A stretch of 64,000 bases of DNA from UBA6623 sp965248235 (GCA_965248235.1 CBDFIU010000003.1:186001-250000), one strand, 5' to 3'; positions 25,999 through 35,371 are shown, numbered from the stretch's first letter. The notes: generated from the sequence alone by a model not told the origin. Translations and numbers: made by a program.

Positions 25999-26883
25999 CT
26001 ACCCGTGGCGCTTGGGGGGCCTAACGCTCTCGCGGAGTTCCATGTATTCGCGCAGGGCGTCTTCGAGCGAGGGCATTTTTTCAAGGCCCAGGCTTTCCAC
26101 CTTTCCGTTCGACAACTCGGCGTTGCGGGGACGCCGCGCCGGGGTCTTGAATTCGCGGTGATTCGTCGGCTGGATGTCGGCTTCGAGACCGGCGACTTCG
26201 AGGATCTTCAGCCCGTAGTCGTACCACGAGATCTTCACGCCGCCGCCAATGTGGTAGAGGCCGAACTGCCGGCGCTCCAATAGATCGACGCAACGGGTCG
26301 CGAGTGCCGGCGCATAGGTGGGCGTGGCGAAGAAATCTTCGACAACTTTCAGCCGGCCGCCTTCCGCCGCCTTTTTCAGAATCAACTCCGGGAAGTTGCC
26401 GCGCTTGGTGTAGCGGCCCGCGGGTCCGAACACGCCCGCCACCCGCACGACATAGTGTCTCTCGAGAGCGGCGCGAGCATACATCTCTCCGGCCAGCTTC
26501 GAAACGCCGTAGGCCGACGGCGGATTGGGAATGTCTTCCTCGGTGTAGGGCCGGACTTCGGTGCCGTCGAAGACGTGATCGGTCGAAAAGTGCATCAACG
26601 TCGCGCCGCGGTCGCGGCACGCCGCGGCGAGGTAATGCACCGCCAGCCCGTTGACGCGCATCGCCGTCTCGGCTTCTTTCTCCGCCAGGTCGACATGGTT
26701 GTAGGCCGCGGTGTTGATGACCCAGCCGGGCGCGTGCTCTTCAAAGCAGGCCTGAACGGCCTTGGAATCGGTGATATCGAGTTCACCGCGGCCGAGTCCG
26801 ACGACGCTCATGCCGCGGCGCCGCAGATCGGCGACGATTTCGGTTCCCAGTTGTCCGCCCGATCCCAATACCAGTGCTCGCAA
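25999..26883 (-). CDS. rfbD: dTDP-4-dehydrorhamnose reductase
   Basis: A 294-residue extended short-chain dehydrogenase. It has VLGSGGQLGTEIVADLRRRG (nucleotide site), the catalytic triad in LMHFSTDHVFDG and SAYGVSKLAGE (Y-x-x-x-K), and WVINTAAYNHVDLAE. It makes dTDP-L-rhamnose for cell-surface glycans. A GGAGGT Shine-Dalgarno six bases before a TTG codon supports a TTG start at 26883; the ATG at 26913 would add ten residues before the first strand. No other rml genes are nearby. Confidence 0.88.
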   Translation of the reverse strand: MRALVLGSGGQLGTEIVADLRRRGMSVVGLGRGELDITDSKAVQACFEEHAPGWVINTAAYNHVDLAEKEAETAMRVNGLAVHYLAAACRDRGATLMHFSTDHVFDGTEVRPYTEEDIPNPPSAYGVSKLAGEMYARAALERHYVVRVAGVFGPAGRYTKRGNFPELILKKAAEGGRLKVVEDFFATPTYAPALATRCVDLLERRQFGLYHIGGGVKISWYDYGLKILEVAGLEADIQPTNHREFKTPARRPRNAELSNGKVESLGLEKMPSLEDALREYMELRESVRPPKRHG

Positions 26884-26991
26884 AGAAAGACCTCCGTCGC
26901 GGATAGGAATCATTATGCCGCGGGCGTTCGGCTGCGCGCGACCGGCACGGCGGGAAACTTCCCGAGGGGGCCCGGGCCGGGCGGCGCCGGG

Positions 26992-27020
26992 TTGAGTCGG
27001 AAGCGCTGTTTTCGTACACT
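26992..27020 (+). promoter_or_regulatory. Sigma-70-like promoter for the LLM oxidoreductase
   Basis: TTGAGT at 26992-26997 and TACACT at 27015-27020 with a 17-base spacer, 38 bases before the ATG at 27059. A strong GAGGAGGGTGG ribosome binding site precedes the ATG. Confidence 0.6.
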
Positions 27021-27058
27021 CAGGGTCCGGCGAGCCGGGCTGCCGACGAGGAGGGTGG

Positions 27059-28081
27059 ATGCGACTGGGATTGAACTTGGGCTACTGGGGCTCGAAGCCC
27101 GACCAATTGGTCGAGTTCGCGACCGAGGCGGAGCGGCTCGGGTATGACTCGGTCTGGACGGCCGAAGCCTATGGATCGGACGCGGTCACGCCTCTGACCT
27201 GGATCGCGGCCAAAACCGAGAAAATCGCTGTCGGCTCGGCGATCATGCAAATGACGGCGCGGGCCCCGGCCGTGACGGCGATGACCGCCGCGACTCTCGA
27301 TTGGCTCAGCGGAGGGCGGATGCGGCTGGGGATTGGGGCGTCGGGCCCCCAAGTCGTCGAGGGTTGGCACGGCGTGCCCTACGGTCGGCCGCTGACGCGG
27401 GCGCGGGAGTACGTCAAGATCGTCCGCTCGGTGTTGGCGCGCGAAGCCCCGCTCGAACATCACGGCCGACATTACGATATCCCCACCAGTGAAGGCTCGG
27501 GGCTGGGAAAGCCGCTGAAGTTGATTCTGCATCCGCTGCGAAATCAAATCCCGATCTACATCGCCGCCCAAGGTCCGAAAAACGTCGCGCTCAGCGCCGA
27601 GATCGCCGACGGGTGGCTGGTCGTCTTTTTCGCTCCCGCGCACCAAAAGATGTATCAAGAGTTTCTGGACGAGGGCTTCGCTCGGGCCCCGGAAAAAGAC
27701 CGTTCGCAATTCGATATCGCTCCTACCGTGACAGTCGCGCTGGGCGATGACGCGCAGGCTTGCCGCGACAGCGTCAAGCCCAACCTTGCCCTCTACATCG
27801 GGGGGATGGGCGCGCGCAGCAAAAATTTCTACTACAACATCGCCTGCCGCTACGGCTTTGAAGAAGCCGCCGGGAAGATCCAAGACCTGTTTCTGCAACG
27901 CAAGCGGGACGAAGCCGCCGCCGCGGTGCCTGACGAGTTGGTCGACCAAGTCGCCCTGTGCGGCCCCAAGGAGAGGATCGCGGAACGGCTGGAAGAGTGG
28001 AAAGCAAGCGACGTCACGACGCTGATCTGCGGCGTGCGGGATATGGCCTCGTTGCGGGTGATGGCGGAGTTAGTGCTGTAG
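27059..28081 (+). CDS. LLM-class (luciferase-like) flavin/F420-dependent oxidoreductase
   Basis: A 340-residue TIM-barrel protein: MRLGLNLGYWG at the N-terminus, EAERLGYDSVWTAEAYGSDA, then TLDWLSGGRMRLGIGASGPQVVEGWHGVP and PIYIAAQGPKNVALSAEIADGW. This matches the F420-dependent N5,N10-methylene-H4MPT-reductase-like branch with C-terminal IAERLEEWKASDVTTLI. Whether F420 or FMN is used cannot be decided here. Substrate unknown. It has its own promoter. Confidence 0.85.
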   Translation: MRLGLNLGYWGSKPDQLVEFATEAERLGYDSVWTAEAYGSDAVTPLTWIAAKTEKIAVGSAIMQMTARAPAVTAMTAATLDWLSGGRMRLGIGASGPQVVEGWHGVPYGRPLTRAREYVKIVRSVLAREAPLEHHGRHYDIPTSEGSGLGKPLKLILHPLRNQIPIYIAAQGPKNVALSAEIADGWLVVFFAPAHQKMYQEFLDEGFARAPEKDRSQFDIAPTVTVALGDDAQACRDSVKPNLALYIGGMGARSKNFYYNIACRYGFEEAAGKIQDLFLQRKRDEAAAAVPDELVDQVALCGPKERIAERLEEWKASDVTTLICGVRDMASLRVMAELVL

Positions 28082-28117
28082 GGTTGCTTCTCCATTACAG
28101 AGAGTTGGATCTGAAGT

Positions 28118-28146
28118 TTGACCATTCAGATTGACCAATCTAGAAT
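28118..28146 (+). promoter_or_regulatory. Promoter with embedded palindromic operator of the Phd-PIN module
   Basis: TTGACC at 28118-28123, 17-base spacer, TAGAAT at 28141-28146: a near-consensus sigma-70 promoter. Inside the spacer and touching the -10 box is a perfect palindrome AGATTGACCAATCT (28128-28141), well placed as the operator for autorepression by the antitoxin. Confidence 0.65.
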
Positions 28147-28162
28147 GATAGGTGAGTCGATC

Positions 28163-28399
28163 ATGGAAGAAATCGCCATTTCGAAATTCAAGGCCGGTTG
28201 CCTGCGGATTCTCGAGGAAGTTCGCAAGACCGGCAAGCCGATTCGGATTACGCGTTTTGGCAAGCCGGTAGCGGAAGTGGTTCCGGCTTCGCCGGAAAAA
28301 CAGGACAATTGGCTGGGGTGCATGGTGGGTACCGGTCGCATCACGGGGGACATCATTTCCCCGGCGTCTGACGAAAGCGACTGGGAAGCGCTCCGCTGA
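28163..28399 (+). CDS. Phd/YefM-type antitoxin
   Basis: A 78-residue protein: ISKFKAGCLRILEEVRKTGKPIRITRFGKPVAEV is the Phd DNA-binding and dimerisation part, and the acidic tail DESDWEALR would wrap the toxin. The ATG at 28163 has an AGGTGAG site six bases upstream. Its TGA overlaps the ATG of the PIN toxin gene, implying translational coupling. Probably binds the palindrome upstream. Confidence 0.88.
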   Translation: MEEIAISKFKAGCLRILEEVRKTGKPIRITRFGKPVAEVVPASPEKQDNWLGCMVGTGRITGDIISPASDESDWEALR

Positions 28400-28794
28400 T
28401 GAGGTTGTTGCTCGACACCCACATCTGGCTTTGGAGTACTCTTGAGCCGAAGAGGCTCCGATCGGTGGTAGGTCAAGCACTGGAAGATGACGAAAATGAA
28501 CTCTGGCTTTCGCCGATCAGCATCTGGGAAACTCTCGTTCTAGCACGGAAAGGAAGGCTCGAACTGAACGAGTCGGTCGAACCGTGGATCGAATCCGCAC
28601 TGGGTCGGATGCCCCATCGCGAGGCGCCCCTGACCCATGAAGTCGCGCGGGAAACCGGCAACATTCAGCTTCCCCACCGTGACCCGGCGGACTTGTTTCT
28701 GGTCGCAACCGCTCGCGTGTTTGACCTTACATTGGTCACGGCCGACCGGCGTCTGATCCAATCCGGGGCCGTGCCGGTTTTGAAAAATCGCTGA
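28399..28794 (+). CDS. PIN-domain toxin (VapC-like ribonuclease)
   Basis: A 131-residue PIN-fold protein with the acidic residues in order: LLLDTHIWLW (Asp6), SPISIWE (Glu), HRDPADLFLVATA (Asp pair) and TADRRL. Such toxins cleave RNA in a Mg-dependent way and are inhibited by the cognate antitoxin encoded just upstream with a one-base overlap. The LLLDTHIWLW type typically pairs with Phd/YefM antitoxins, as here. Confidence 0.9.
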   Translation: MRLLLDTHIWLWSTLEPKRLRSVVGQALEDDENELWLSPISIWETLVLARKGRLELNESVEPWIESALGRMPHREAPLTHEVARETGNIQLPHRDPADLFLVATARVFDLTLVTADRRLIQSGAVPVLKNR

Positions 28795-28805
28795 TCGCCC
28801 GCCCT

Positions 28806-29744
28806 CTAGAACTCCTTGCCGCCGTAGAGGTCGCCGACGAACTCCTGGTAGCCGTTGTAGGGAAGCGTCTTCACACGTTCGCCGGTGGGTATGACGCGCT
28901 CCGACGCCTGCGACCATCGCGGGTGCGGGCGGGCGGGGTTGACGTTCGAATACCAGCCGTATTCGAGGCCTTGAGCTTGATTCCACAGTGTCGGCGGTTG
29001 CTCGCTCGTGAACTCGATCACGTCGATTGATTTGATACTCTTTAGCCCGTATTTCCACGGGACGATCAGGCGAACCGGCGCGCCGTTTTGTTTCGGCAGT
29101 GGTTTGCCGTAGATGCCGGTCACGAAAAGCGCCAGTTCGTTCATGGCTTCGTCGAGCCGGAGGGCTTCGAAATAAGGCCAGGGGTAATGAGGCTGCGAAC
29201 GAATCCCGGGCATTTCGTCGGGGCGGTAGGTGGTTACCATTCGCAGGTACTTTGCCTTGGGCTTCGGCTCGACATGCTCGATGAGGGCCGAGACGGGGAA
29301 GCCGGTCCACGGAACGGCCATCGACCAGGCTTCGACGCAGCGCATGCGGTAGAGCCTTTCTTCGAGCGGGAATTTGTGGAGCAAGTCATCGAGGTCGTAT
29401 TTACCGGGCTTGTTAACCAAGCCTTTGACCTCGACCGTCCAGGGATCGATCTTGAAATTACCGACCAGGGTCTTGACGCGCTCTTTGTCGGTAGTGAACT
29501 CGTAGAAATTGTTGTAGCTCGTCGCGGCGCTCTCGGGGGTAACGGGACGGTCGAGCTTATAGCGCGGGTTCCGTTTCGCCGGGTAGAGATCGGCGCCGAT
29601 CGCCGCTTCGGCCGCTTGTCCAAGTAGGGCGCTCATGCCGACGAAACCCATGCCTTTTAGGATTTCGCGACGACCGTGAAAGACCGATTCGGGTGTAGCT
29701 TCGCGTTCGGGAATCTCCCAACCACGCGGGACTTTGATCAACAT
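28806..29744 (-). CDS. msrP: Protein-methionine-sulfoxide reductase catalytic subunit MsrP (YedY)
   Basis: A 312-residue periplasmic molybdoenzyme repairing oxidised methionines. A twin-arginine signal (GRREILKGMGFVG, RR at 25-26) precedes the fold. The Mo-ligating Cys136 lies in YRMRCVEAWSM, with SMAVPWTGFP and VPWKYGLKSIKSI as in YedY. The heme membrane partner MsrQ is not adjacent. A GGGGAGAA site precedes the ATG. Confidence 0.92.
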   Translation of the reverse strand: MLIKVPRGWEIPEREATPESVFHGRREILKGMGFVGMSALLGQAAEAAIGADLYPAKRNPRYKLDRPVTPESAATSYNNFYEFTTDKERVKTLVGNFKIDPWTVEVKGLVNKPGKYDLDDLLHKFPLEERLYRMRCVEAWSMAVPWTGFPVSALIEHVEPKPKAKYLRMVTTYRPDEMPGIRSQPHYPWPYFEALRLDEAMNELALFVTGIYGKPLPKQNGAPVRLIVPWKYGLKSIKSIDVIEFTSEQPPTLWNQAQGLEYGWYSNVNPARPHPRWSQASERVIPTGERVKTLPYNGYQEFVGDLYGGKEF

Positions 29745-30016
29745 CGACGTTTCTCCCCTTGGCTCTTGATCAATTTCGCTTCCGCGGCGGCGAGTTCCAT
29801 GGCCGGAGTACGCCGCGGAGCTTCCGATTCAAAGGGCCTTTGTACAGATTATCACGGGCAAGCGAGAATCAAGAAACGTAAGAGACGCGCCCGACCGCGG
29901 GGACGTGCTTCCGACGCTCTTTGTCCTCAAAGACGAAACGGTTCCCAAATACGTTTCATTCCCGTCGAAGTTCCACCGTGAGATCGCGCGCGTGATTCCC
30001 GTAGACTGGGCGGAGA

Positions 30017-30457
30017 GTGCCGATTACTGTTCGCAAAGCCGAGACGGGGGATATCGACTGGATGATCGAAATCCAGGCCACATCCCCGGAAGCGTCGCAA
30101 TGGGACGCAACGGGATACCGCGGTTTCCTGACGGCAACGGCCGGCCGGTCGGGAGGTTGGGTAGCCCTTGACGCCGATCGGGTGATCGGTTTCCTGGTGT
30201 TTCGACGAGCCGTTCCCGACGAGCTGGAAATCTTGAATTTGGCCGTCGATCCGGCGTCTCGGCGGCGGGGTGTCGGGGCCGAGCTCGTGCGGCAATCGCT
30301 CGCGGCGCACCGAGGCTACGTCTTCCTTGAAGTGCGGTCGAAGAACAGTGTGGCCGAGGCCTTTTATCGCAAGCTGGGTTTCGAGGAAGCGGGTCGCCGC
30401 ACGGATTACTATCAGGACCCGCCTGACGATGCCGTAGTGATGGCGCTTGGGCCCTGA
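30017..30457 (+). CDS. RimI-like GNAT N-acetyltransferase
   Basis: A 146-residue GNAT protein. Acetyl-CoA binding motif LNLAVDPASRRRGVGAELV (R-x-x-G-x-G/A) at about residues 76-94 and the C-terminal AEAFYRKLGFEEAGRRTDYY with the QDPPDDAVVM end are typical of RimI, which acetylates ribosomal protein S18. It begins with GTG at 30017, and TAGACT lies nine bases before it. Position alone does not prove the RimI substrate. Confidence 0.8.
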   Translation: MPITVRKAETGDIDWMIEIQATSPEASQWDATGYRGFLTATAGRSGGWVALDADRVIGFLVFRRAVPDELEILNLAVDPASRRRGVGAELVRQSLAAHRGYVFLEVRSKNSVAEAFYRKLGFEEAGRRTDYYQDPPDDAVVMALGP

Positions 30458-30538
30458 GCGCTGAACATATACGCGGAAGGGGACGGACATCCGTGTCCGC
30501 CCCCCTGTTCGTATCCGAATCGACGACAGCGCCCTGAG

Positions 30539-31402
30539 CTAACGTCGGAGACTTACCTCCTTGGGCCGCGAAAGAAATCCCATGACGTGGTCTTTCTTGA
30601 TGGTGGTCATGACTACCTCGTACGGCTCCCTGTGGTGGGCTACGTAAAACTCGACAGGCTCGTTGGCGTACTGCCCCTTCTTGACCATCCTCTTGTCATC
30701 GGCCAGGATTTCCACGGTGTACTTGTTTCGTTTCGGGTTCGTCTTGCGCAAGCGCATCCGAACATCGCCCACGCGGCTCATCTTCTCACTCGTTGAGAGT
30801 TGGAAACGAACAAACCGACGACCGCCCTTCTCCCGCAGCTTGTTGATTTCCGATGCGTTGCCCGCCACCCAATCACCGATGGATCGCATGTGGGCCTTCG
30901 TGTCTTTGAGAACGCTATCGGTGGATTCGAGCCGTTCGACGGTACCGGCCAACTCGCCCCTGACGCCGACCAACTCGCCCTCGATGCCCTCGACCTTGCC
31001 GGCGGTTTCGAAGGCCTTGTCACCGAGGGTGCGCACCTCGCTCATGACCAGCTCTTTGGCCGACCGCTGCTGGGCGGCGATGTTTCTGCTGAGTTTGTCG
31101 GTCTGCCGACGGGCTTCGGATTTCGCCCTGTTCGATGCTTCCGAGCGTGCGTCTTCGAGACTTTCCCGCAAGTCTTCGATTTCTCGCTGTGCGTTGTTCA
31201 AGTGGAAAATCGACTTGTTTTCCACTCCCGCCAGTTTCTCTTCCAGAGTTTGCTTGAACGTGTGGGCGTCGACTTCAGCCCGGTTCACTCGTAAGTAGAG
31301 GTAGAAATTCCCCGCCAGCAAGCACAACACGACAGTGACGCTTGCCGCGGTCTTGCGTTTCGGCGACGGTGTGACTTCGAAGTTTGGGTGATCGTGACTC
31401 AT
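30539..31402 (-). CDS. Membrane-anchored coiled-coil protein of unknown function
   Basis: A 287-residue protein. One membrane segment (about residues 18-40, AASVTVVLCLLAGNFYLYL) is followed by a long charged heptad region (about 45-190) predicted as coiled coil. A C-terminal beta-like domain (RFVRFQLSTSEKMSRVGDVRMRL and YTVEILADDKRMVKKGQYANEPVEFYV) follows. No enzymatic motif. A strong AGGAGG eight bases before the ATG at 31402 fixes the start. Similar proteins are widespread hypotheticals in Acidobacteriota. Confidence 0.65.
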   Translation of the reverse strand: MSHDHPNFEVTPSPKRKTAASVTVVLCLLAGNFYLYLRVNRAEVDAHTFKQTLEEKLAGVENKSIFHLNNAQREIEDLRESLEDARSEASNRAKSEARRQTDKLSRNIAAQQRSAKELVMSEVRTLGDKAFETAGKVEGIEGELVGVRGELAGTVERLESTDSVLKDTKAHMRSIGDWVAGNASEINKLREKGGRRFVRFQLSTSEKMSRVGDVRMRLRKTNPKRNKYTVEILADDKRMVKKGQYANEPVEFYVAHHREPYEVVMTTIKKDHVMGFLSRPKEVSLRR

Positions 31403-31606
31403 CAAAATATCCTCCTTGGCTTGGCGAATGTTCGGGGCCGCTTGCGGTCCGCCGCCGCCGGGGATTTGAGCCCGGCCGCGGTTGACGAAGGGGAAAGCAA
31501 TCTCCGGGCCAATCCGCCAAAGAGGGTTTAAGTTGTTGACATGGCAAGCGATACAGCCGTAGACGATACAGCCCAGAGGTCCGCCGAGAAGGTAAGAATG
31601 TTCGGA

Positions 31607-32296
31607 TCAGAAGGGAAAATTTTCCGCTTTGGGCGACTGAGGCACGCCTTTACCTGCTGGCAACTCGGCCTGAAACGCCGCGAAGGCAGCCTCTTCCAAA
31701 GCGTCGAGCGCGTCGAGAAAGAAGTGGTCCGGCGACTCGATCCAAGTAAGCTGCTTGGGGCCCGCCGCTTGTCGGAAGACTTCTTCCATGGTTTCCCGCG
31801 AGCCGTATTGATCCCGCGTGCCGTGAAGGAAGAACTTCGGACAACCACAGGCGTTGAGAAAACTCCACTCGCCGTGATCCACCGGCGTCCCGACGGCCAA
31901 GAAACGGTCGACCCCGGCATCGGCGCAGCATACTCCGAGGCCCACTCGTGACCCGAAGGAAAAGCCGGCCGCCGCGAGCGGCAATCCCGGGTAGCGGTCC
32001 GAGGCGTAGCGCAACGCCGCTCGCAGGTCGTCCTGCTCGCCGCGCCCCTCGTCGTAGCTTCCGTCGCTCAGGCCGACGCCGCGAAATTGAAAACGGATCA
32101 CGGCCGCGCCTCCACGCCGCGCCGCCCGAGCCAGTCGGAAAACGACCTTGTTGTGCATCGAGCCGCCGTGTAGCGGATGCGGATGGCAAACCACCGCCAC
32201 ACTCACGATACGTGCGCCGTCTTCCGGCGTTTCGTGAAGCGCTTCAAGTCTCCCGGCCGGACCCTGAAGGAAAATCGACTCGAGTCGTCGCGCCAT
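31607..32296 (-). CDS. Alpha/beta hydrolase
   Basis: A 229-residue hydrolase: AVVCHPHPLHGGSMHNKVV (oxyanion region), IRFQFRGVGLSDG, nucleophile elbow AGFSFGSRVG, acid region FLHGTRDQYG and catalytic His in SPDHFFLD. This subfamily lacks a lid and acts on unknown esters. TACATT ends exactly six bases before the ATG (complement of 32303-32308), so the transcript may be leaderless. Upstream in-frame codons to 32650 overlap the FecR-like gene and are rejected. Confidence 0.8.
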   Translation of the reverse strand: MARRLESIFLQGPAGRLEALHETPEDGARIVSVAVVCHPHPLHGGSMHNKVVFRLARAARRGGAAVIRFQFRGVGLSDGSYDEGRGEQDDLRAALRYASDRYPGLPLAAAGFSFGSRVGLGVCCADAGVDRFLAVGTPVDHGEWSFLNACGCPKFFLHGTRDQYGSRETMEEVFRQAAGPKQLTWIESPDHFFLDALDALEEAAFAAFQAELPAGKGVPQSPKAENFPF

Positions 32297-32409
32297 ACAA
32301 CAAATGTACCGCAACAGTAGCGACGCGCCCCGGCCCGAAACCAGACCTGTCCCGACCGACAGGGTGGCCTGAAGAGGCGCCGGGGAGTTCGAGGAAATCC
32401 GCCGCTCTT

Positions 32410-33104
32410 CTAATCGGTCGGGCCCCTGCGTCGCCGCATGCGCTTGCGGGTTTTGCTGAGGCGCGATGCTCGTTGGCGGCTCCACTCGTCGAAGGCGTCG
32501 CCGCCGCCCAGCCGCTCGATGTGAGCCGAACCCGGCCATGCGAGTGAAGTTGCCTGCCGCTTGCCAACCTTGAATCCGCCCGCGGCCGTTTCCACCATTG
32601 CGCGGCCCCGATGCACCGCCAGACGGGACCCCGGCCGGTCCACCGAACAATCAAAGCGATAGCGCCCCGCGTATTCGAGTTGCACGACGGCGGCGCCGCA
32701 TTCCACCAAGAGCGGATCGTGTACGAACCGCCGGCCGCCGGCTCGCCGAAGGCCGTCAAGCTCGATCACCGCCGATCCCTCGCCGATGCGCAGCCGCACC
32801 CGGGCGAGGTCGTTCGAAAGCAGTTGCAATTCGCTGTCATGGTCCAACCAAAGCAGCGCCGTCGGACTCAGCAGCAACTCCGCCCGCCCGTCAGCGGCTT
32901 CCAATCTACTCCGGCACGCATCATGGGAAACCGCCAAGTGTCGACGGGCAGCCGCACTTCATCCAGAAAGATGGCGCCTTCCACGTAGTGCAATAAGCCC
33001 GCTTTGGGCGCAATCGCAACCTGCGCGTACGCCGCGCCGGCAAGCCACGGCAACAAGAGCAACAATCGAGTGTTCCGCAAATTTCTCCCCCTTTGGGCCG
33101 TCAT
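32410..33104 (-). pseudogene. FecR-domain secreted protein, frameshifted
   Basis: The N-terminal part starts at 33104 with a signal peptide (LLLLLPWLAGAAYAQ) and AGLLHYVEGAIFLDEVRLPVD. Near 32918 the frame is lost; the following frame continues SRLEAADGRAELLLSPTALLW, typical FecR, and ends FDEWSRQRASRL...RRRRGPTD. Adding one base would join them as MMRAG-SRLE. Intact relatives are exported FecR-like proteins of Acidobacteriota. Either a real one-base deletion or a sequencing error. Confidence 0.75.
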
Positions 33105-33331
33105 TCGTGATACCGTAGAAGCTCTGGTACTTGCAATAGTCCAACTGGGCTAGTACGAAACGCCCCGCCGAGAATCCGGAGCATGGAGCGCTTGTGTCAA
33201 TAAAACGAACCACAGCGCCGGTGCCCCGCCGCTAATTCCGGCAAGCAATCCGTAAGCAGTTTTTCGCAGAGAGTGGACGTGTGGCAATCGCTCTAATATC
33301 GGATGGTCCCGACGGGAATAGGTAAGAGCTG

Positions 33332-33994
33332 ATGGGAGACTTATTAATACTCGGACACCGCGGAGCAGACCAGCTGCCGGAGAACACGGTCCCCAGCTTT
33401 CAAAAGGCCCTGGACCTGGGCGCGGACGGGTTTGAACTCGACGTGCGCCAAACGGCCGACGACAAGTTGGTCGTCGTTCACGGCTCGGTCGTTGGTACGC
33501 TGGCCGTGCAGGCAAACGCCTACGAGCAGATCCGCAAGCTCCCCGACGGTTTTGAAATTCCTTTGCTTGAGGAAGTCTTGAAGAAATTCGGCCGCAAGGC
33601 CTTCCTCGACATCGAGCTCAAGACACCCGGGTTCGAGCAAGCCGCGGTGGACTTGATTCGCGAGCACTGCGATCCGGCGAAGGTGCTCGTCTCGGGGTTT
33701 TATCCGGAAGCGCTGACGAAGGTATACGATCTATTTCCTGAAATCGAACTGGGCTTTCTCTACAACCGCACCCAAGATGAAGAGTCGCGGCACAACTGCC
33801 CGGTCGACGTCGTCAAGCCTCAATTCCGGTTGGCGTCGCGCGAACTCATCGCGGAAGTTCACGACGAGGGCTTGCGCGTCATTCCTTGGACGGTCAACGA
33901 CGAGAGTGAGATGACGCGACTAATCAATCTCGGCGTCGACGGCATCATCAGCGACTTCCCGGAAAAGGTCGTCGAAGTCGCCCGCCCGGCCTAA
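33332..33994 (+). CDS. Glycerophosphodiester phosphodiesterase
   Basis: A 220-residue GDPD TIM barrel cleaving glycerophosphodiesters to glycerol-3-phosphate and alcohol. Motifs: LGHRGADQLPENT, GFELDVRQTADDKLVVVH, FLDIELKT, ISGFYPEAL-like VSGFYPEAL and IPWTVNDESEM. The second catalytic His is followed by GSVVGTL instead of the usual D-x-T-x-x-R-T-T-x-G loop, so the small insertion typical of GDPDs is shortened. Confidence 0.88.
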   Translation: MGDLLILGHRGADQLPENTVPSFQKALDLGADGFELDVRQTADDKLVVVHGSVVGTLAVQANAYEQIRKLPDGFEIPLLEEVLKKFGRKAFLDIELKTPGFEQAAVDLIREHCDPAKVLVSGFYPEALTKVYDLFPEIELGFLYNRTQDEESRHNCPVDVVKPQFRLASRELIAEVHDEGLRVIPWTVNDESEMTRLINLGVDGIISDFPEKVVEVARPA

Positions 33995-34076
33995 CATCCA
34001 AACTGAGCCGCGCGCGTTAAGCAGCGGTATGCAATGAAACCGGTGACCCCGACCAGACCGGCGTAATCGCCCCCTG

Positions 34077-34400
34077 TCAGCGCCGAACGCGGACTTGGTT
34101 GAGAACCTTCTTGACGCCCTTGACCTTCTTCAAGATCTTGTCGACTCGCCGCCGCAACTTCTCGGTTTCGACCAAACCGGTAACTGTCACGGCCCCTTCC
34201 TCCACCGCCACCTCGAGCGCATTGGTTTTCAGCTGAGGATCATTGACGAGCCTCCGCATCACGCGGTCGTAGACAATGTCGTCCGGATTCTCATCCTGGG
34301 CGGGGAGTGGAGCAACGGCGAGCAAGAGGGCGAGCAAGAGCCCAACTCCGACTCGCGGGAGCAACCATCGGTATCGCGCGGAGCGAAGAAACACTTTCAT
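34077..34400 (-). CDS. BON-domain exported protein
   Basis: A 107-residue protein with a signal peptide (to about PLPAQDE) and one BON domain: VYDRVMRRLVNDPQLKTNALEVAVEEGAVTVTG is split over residues 40-72, followed by VDKILKKVKGVKKVLNQV. BON domains bind phospholipid surfaces. A TAATAT box seven bases before the ATG suggests a leaderless transcript; a GTG one codon upstream is possible. Confidence 0.8.
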   Translation of the reverse strand: MKVFLRSARYRWLLPRVGVGLLLALLLAVAPLPAQDENPDDIVYDRVMRRLVNDPQLKTNALEVAVEEGAVTVTGLVETEKLRRRVDKILKKVKGVKKVLNQVRVRR

Positions 34401-34441
34401 CACGGATATATTATCTCCCGGCGGCGAACTCGGTGACAGCT

Positions 34442-35371
34442 TCAGAATTTACCCAACATCTGATGAAAATCGAGCGACTTCACAAAGCTCGATTGCTCGC
34501 GCCACTTGGGCCGAACCTTGACGAAGAGTTCCAAAAAGACATGGCTGCCGAACCAAGTCTCCAATTGGTGACGGGCCGCCGACCCGACTTGTTTCAATGT
34601 GGCGCCCTGCGACCCGACGAGAATTTTCTTCTGCCCCGGGCGCTCAACGTACACCGTGGCCGAGATCCGCAGCAGGCCGCTAAGCTTCTGCTTTCGGCTT
34701 GTCGAACGCGGCGGTTCCTGCTCCCATTGGTCCACGATCACCGCCACCGAGTGCGGCACTTCCTGCCGCGTCTCCTCGATCACCTTCTCTCGAATGAACT
34801 CGGCGGCCAGAAATTTCTCGGGCTGGTCGGTAATGTAATCTTCCGGATAGAAAGCGGGCGCTTCGGGTAAGCGCTCGAAAATCAGCTTGACCAGTAAGTC
34901 AACGTTTTCACCCTCGAACGCGGAGAGAGGAACGATCTCTTCGAACGTCCGCGTCTCTCCATAACGTTCGAGCAGCGGCAGCAGCCGCTGTTTCGACTGC
35001 AGCAAATCGATCTTATTCAATCCGAGCAATAGCGGGACGCCCAGCTTCTTCGCCGTCTCCACGGCGGCCGCGTCGCCCCGTCCCGGCGGTTCGGTTGCGT
35101 CGACAAGCACCACCGCCAGGCCGCATCCCGACGTCGCGCGCCGCACCTCCTGCATCATGCGTCGGCCGAGCTCCTGCCGGGGTTCGTGGATGCCCGGGCT
35201 GTCGACGAAAACGATTTGGCCTTCCGGACGAGTGACGACGCCTTGGATGGCGTCGCGGGTCGTTTGCGGCTTGGCCGCGGTGATCGAGATTTTCGTGCCG
35301 ACCAATTGGTTCAGCAGGGTCGACTTGCCGACGTTGGGCCGACCCAGGATCGCTACAAAACCGGCCCTCAT
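34442..35371 (-). CDS. era: GTPase Era
   Basis: A 309-residue GTPase for 30S subunit maturation that binds the 3' end of 16S rRNA. G1 GRPNVGKST at 10-18, G2 region TTRDAIQGV, G3 VDSPGIHEP, G4 NKID, and a C-terminal KH domain with KILVGSQGATLKQVG. Last gene of the phoH-ybeY-corC-era operon; its start overlaps the corC stop by four bases (ATGA). Confidence 0.95.
   Translation of the reverse strand: MRAGFVAILGRPNVGKSTLLNQLVGTKISITAAKPQTTRDAIQGVVTRPEGQIVFVDSPGIHEPRQELGRRMMQEVRRATSGCGLAVVLVDATEPPGRGDAAAVETAKKLGVPLLLGLNKIDLLQSKQRLLPLLERYGETRTFEEIVPLSAFEGENVDLLVKLIFERLPEAPAFYPEDYITDQPEKFLAAEFIREKVIEETRQEVPHSVAVIVDQWEQEPPRSTSRKQKLSGLLRISATVYVERPGQKKILVGSQGATLKQVGSAARHQLETWFGSHVFLELFVKVRPKWREQSSFVKSLDFHQMLGKF

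Noticed and set aside
31541..31951. 136-residue plus-strand open frame
   Set aside because: Antisense to the end of the alpha/beta hydrolase gene, whose motifs are clear.
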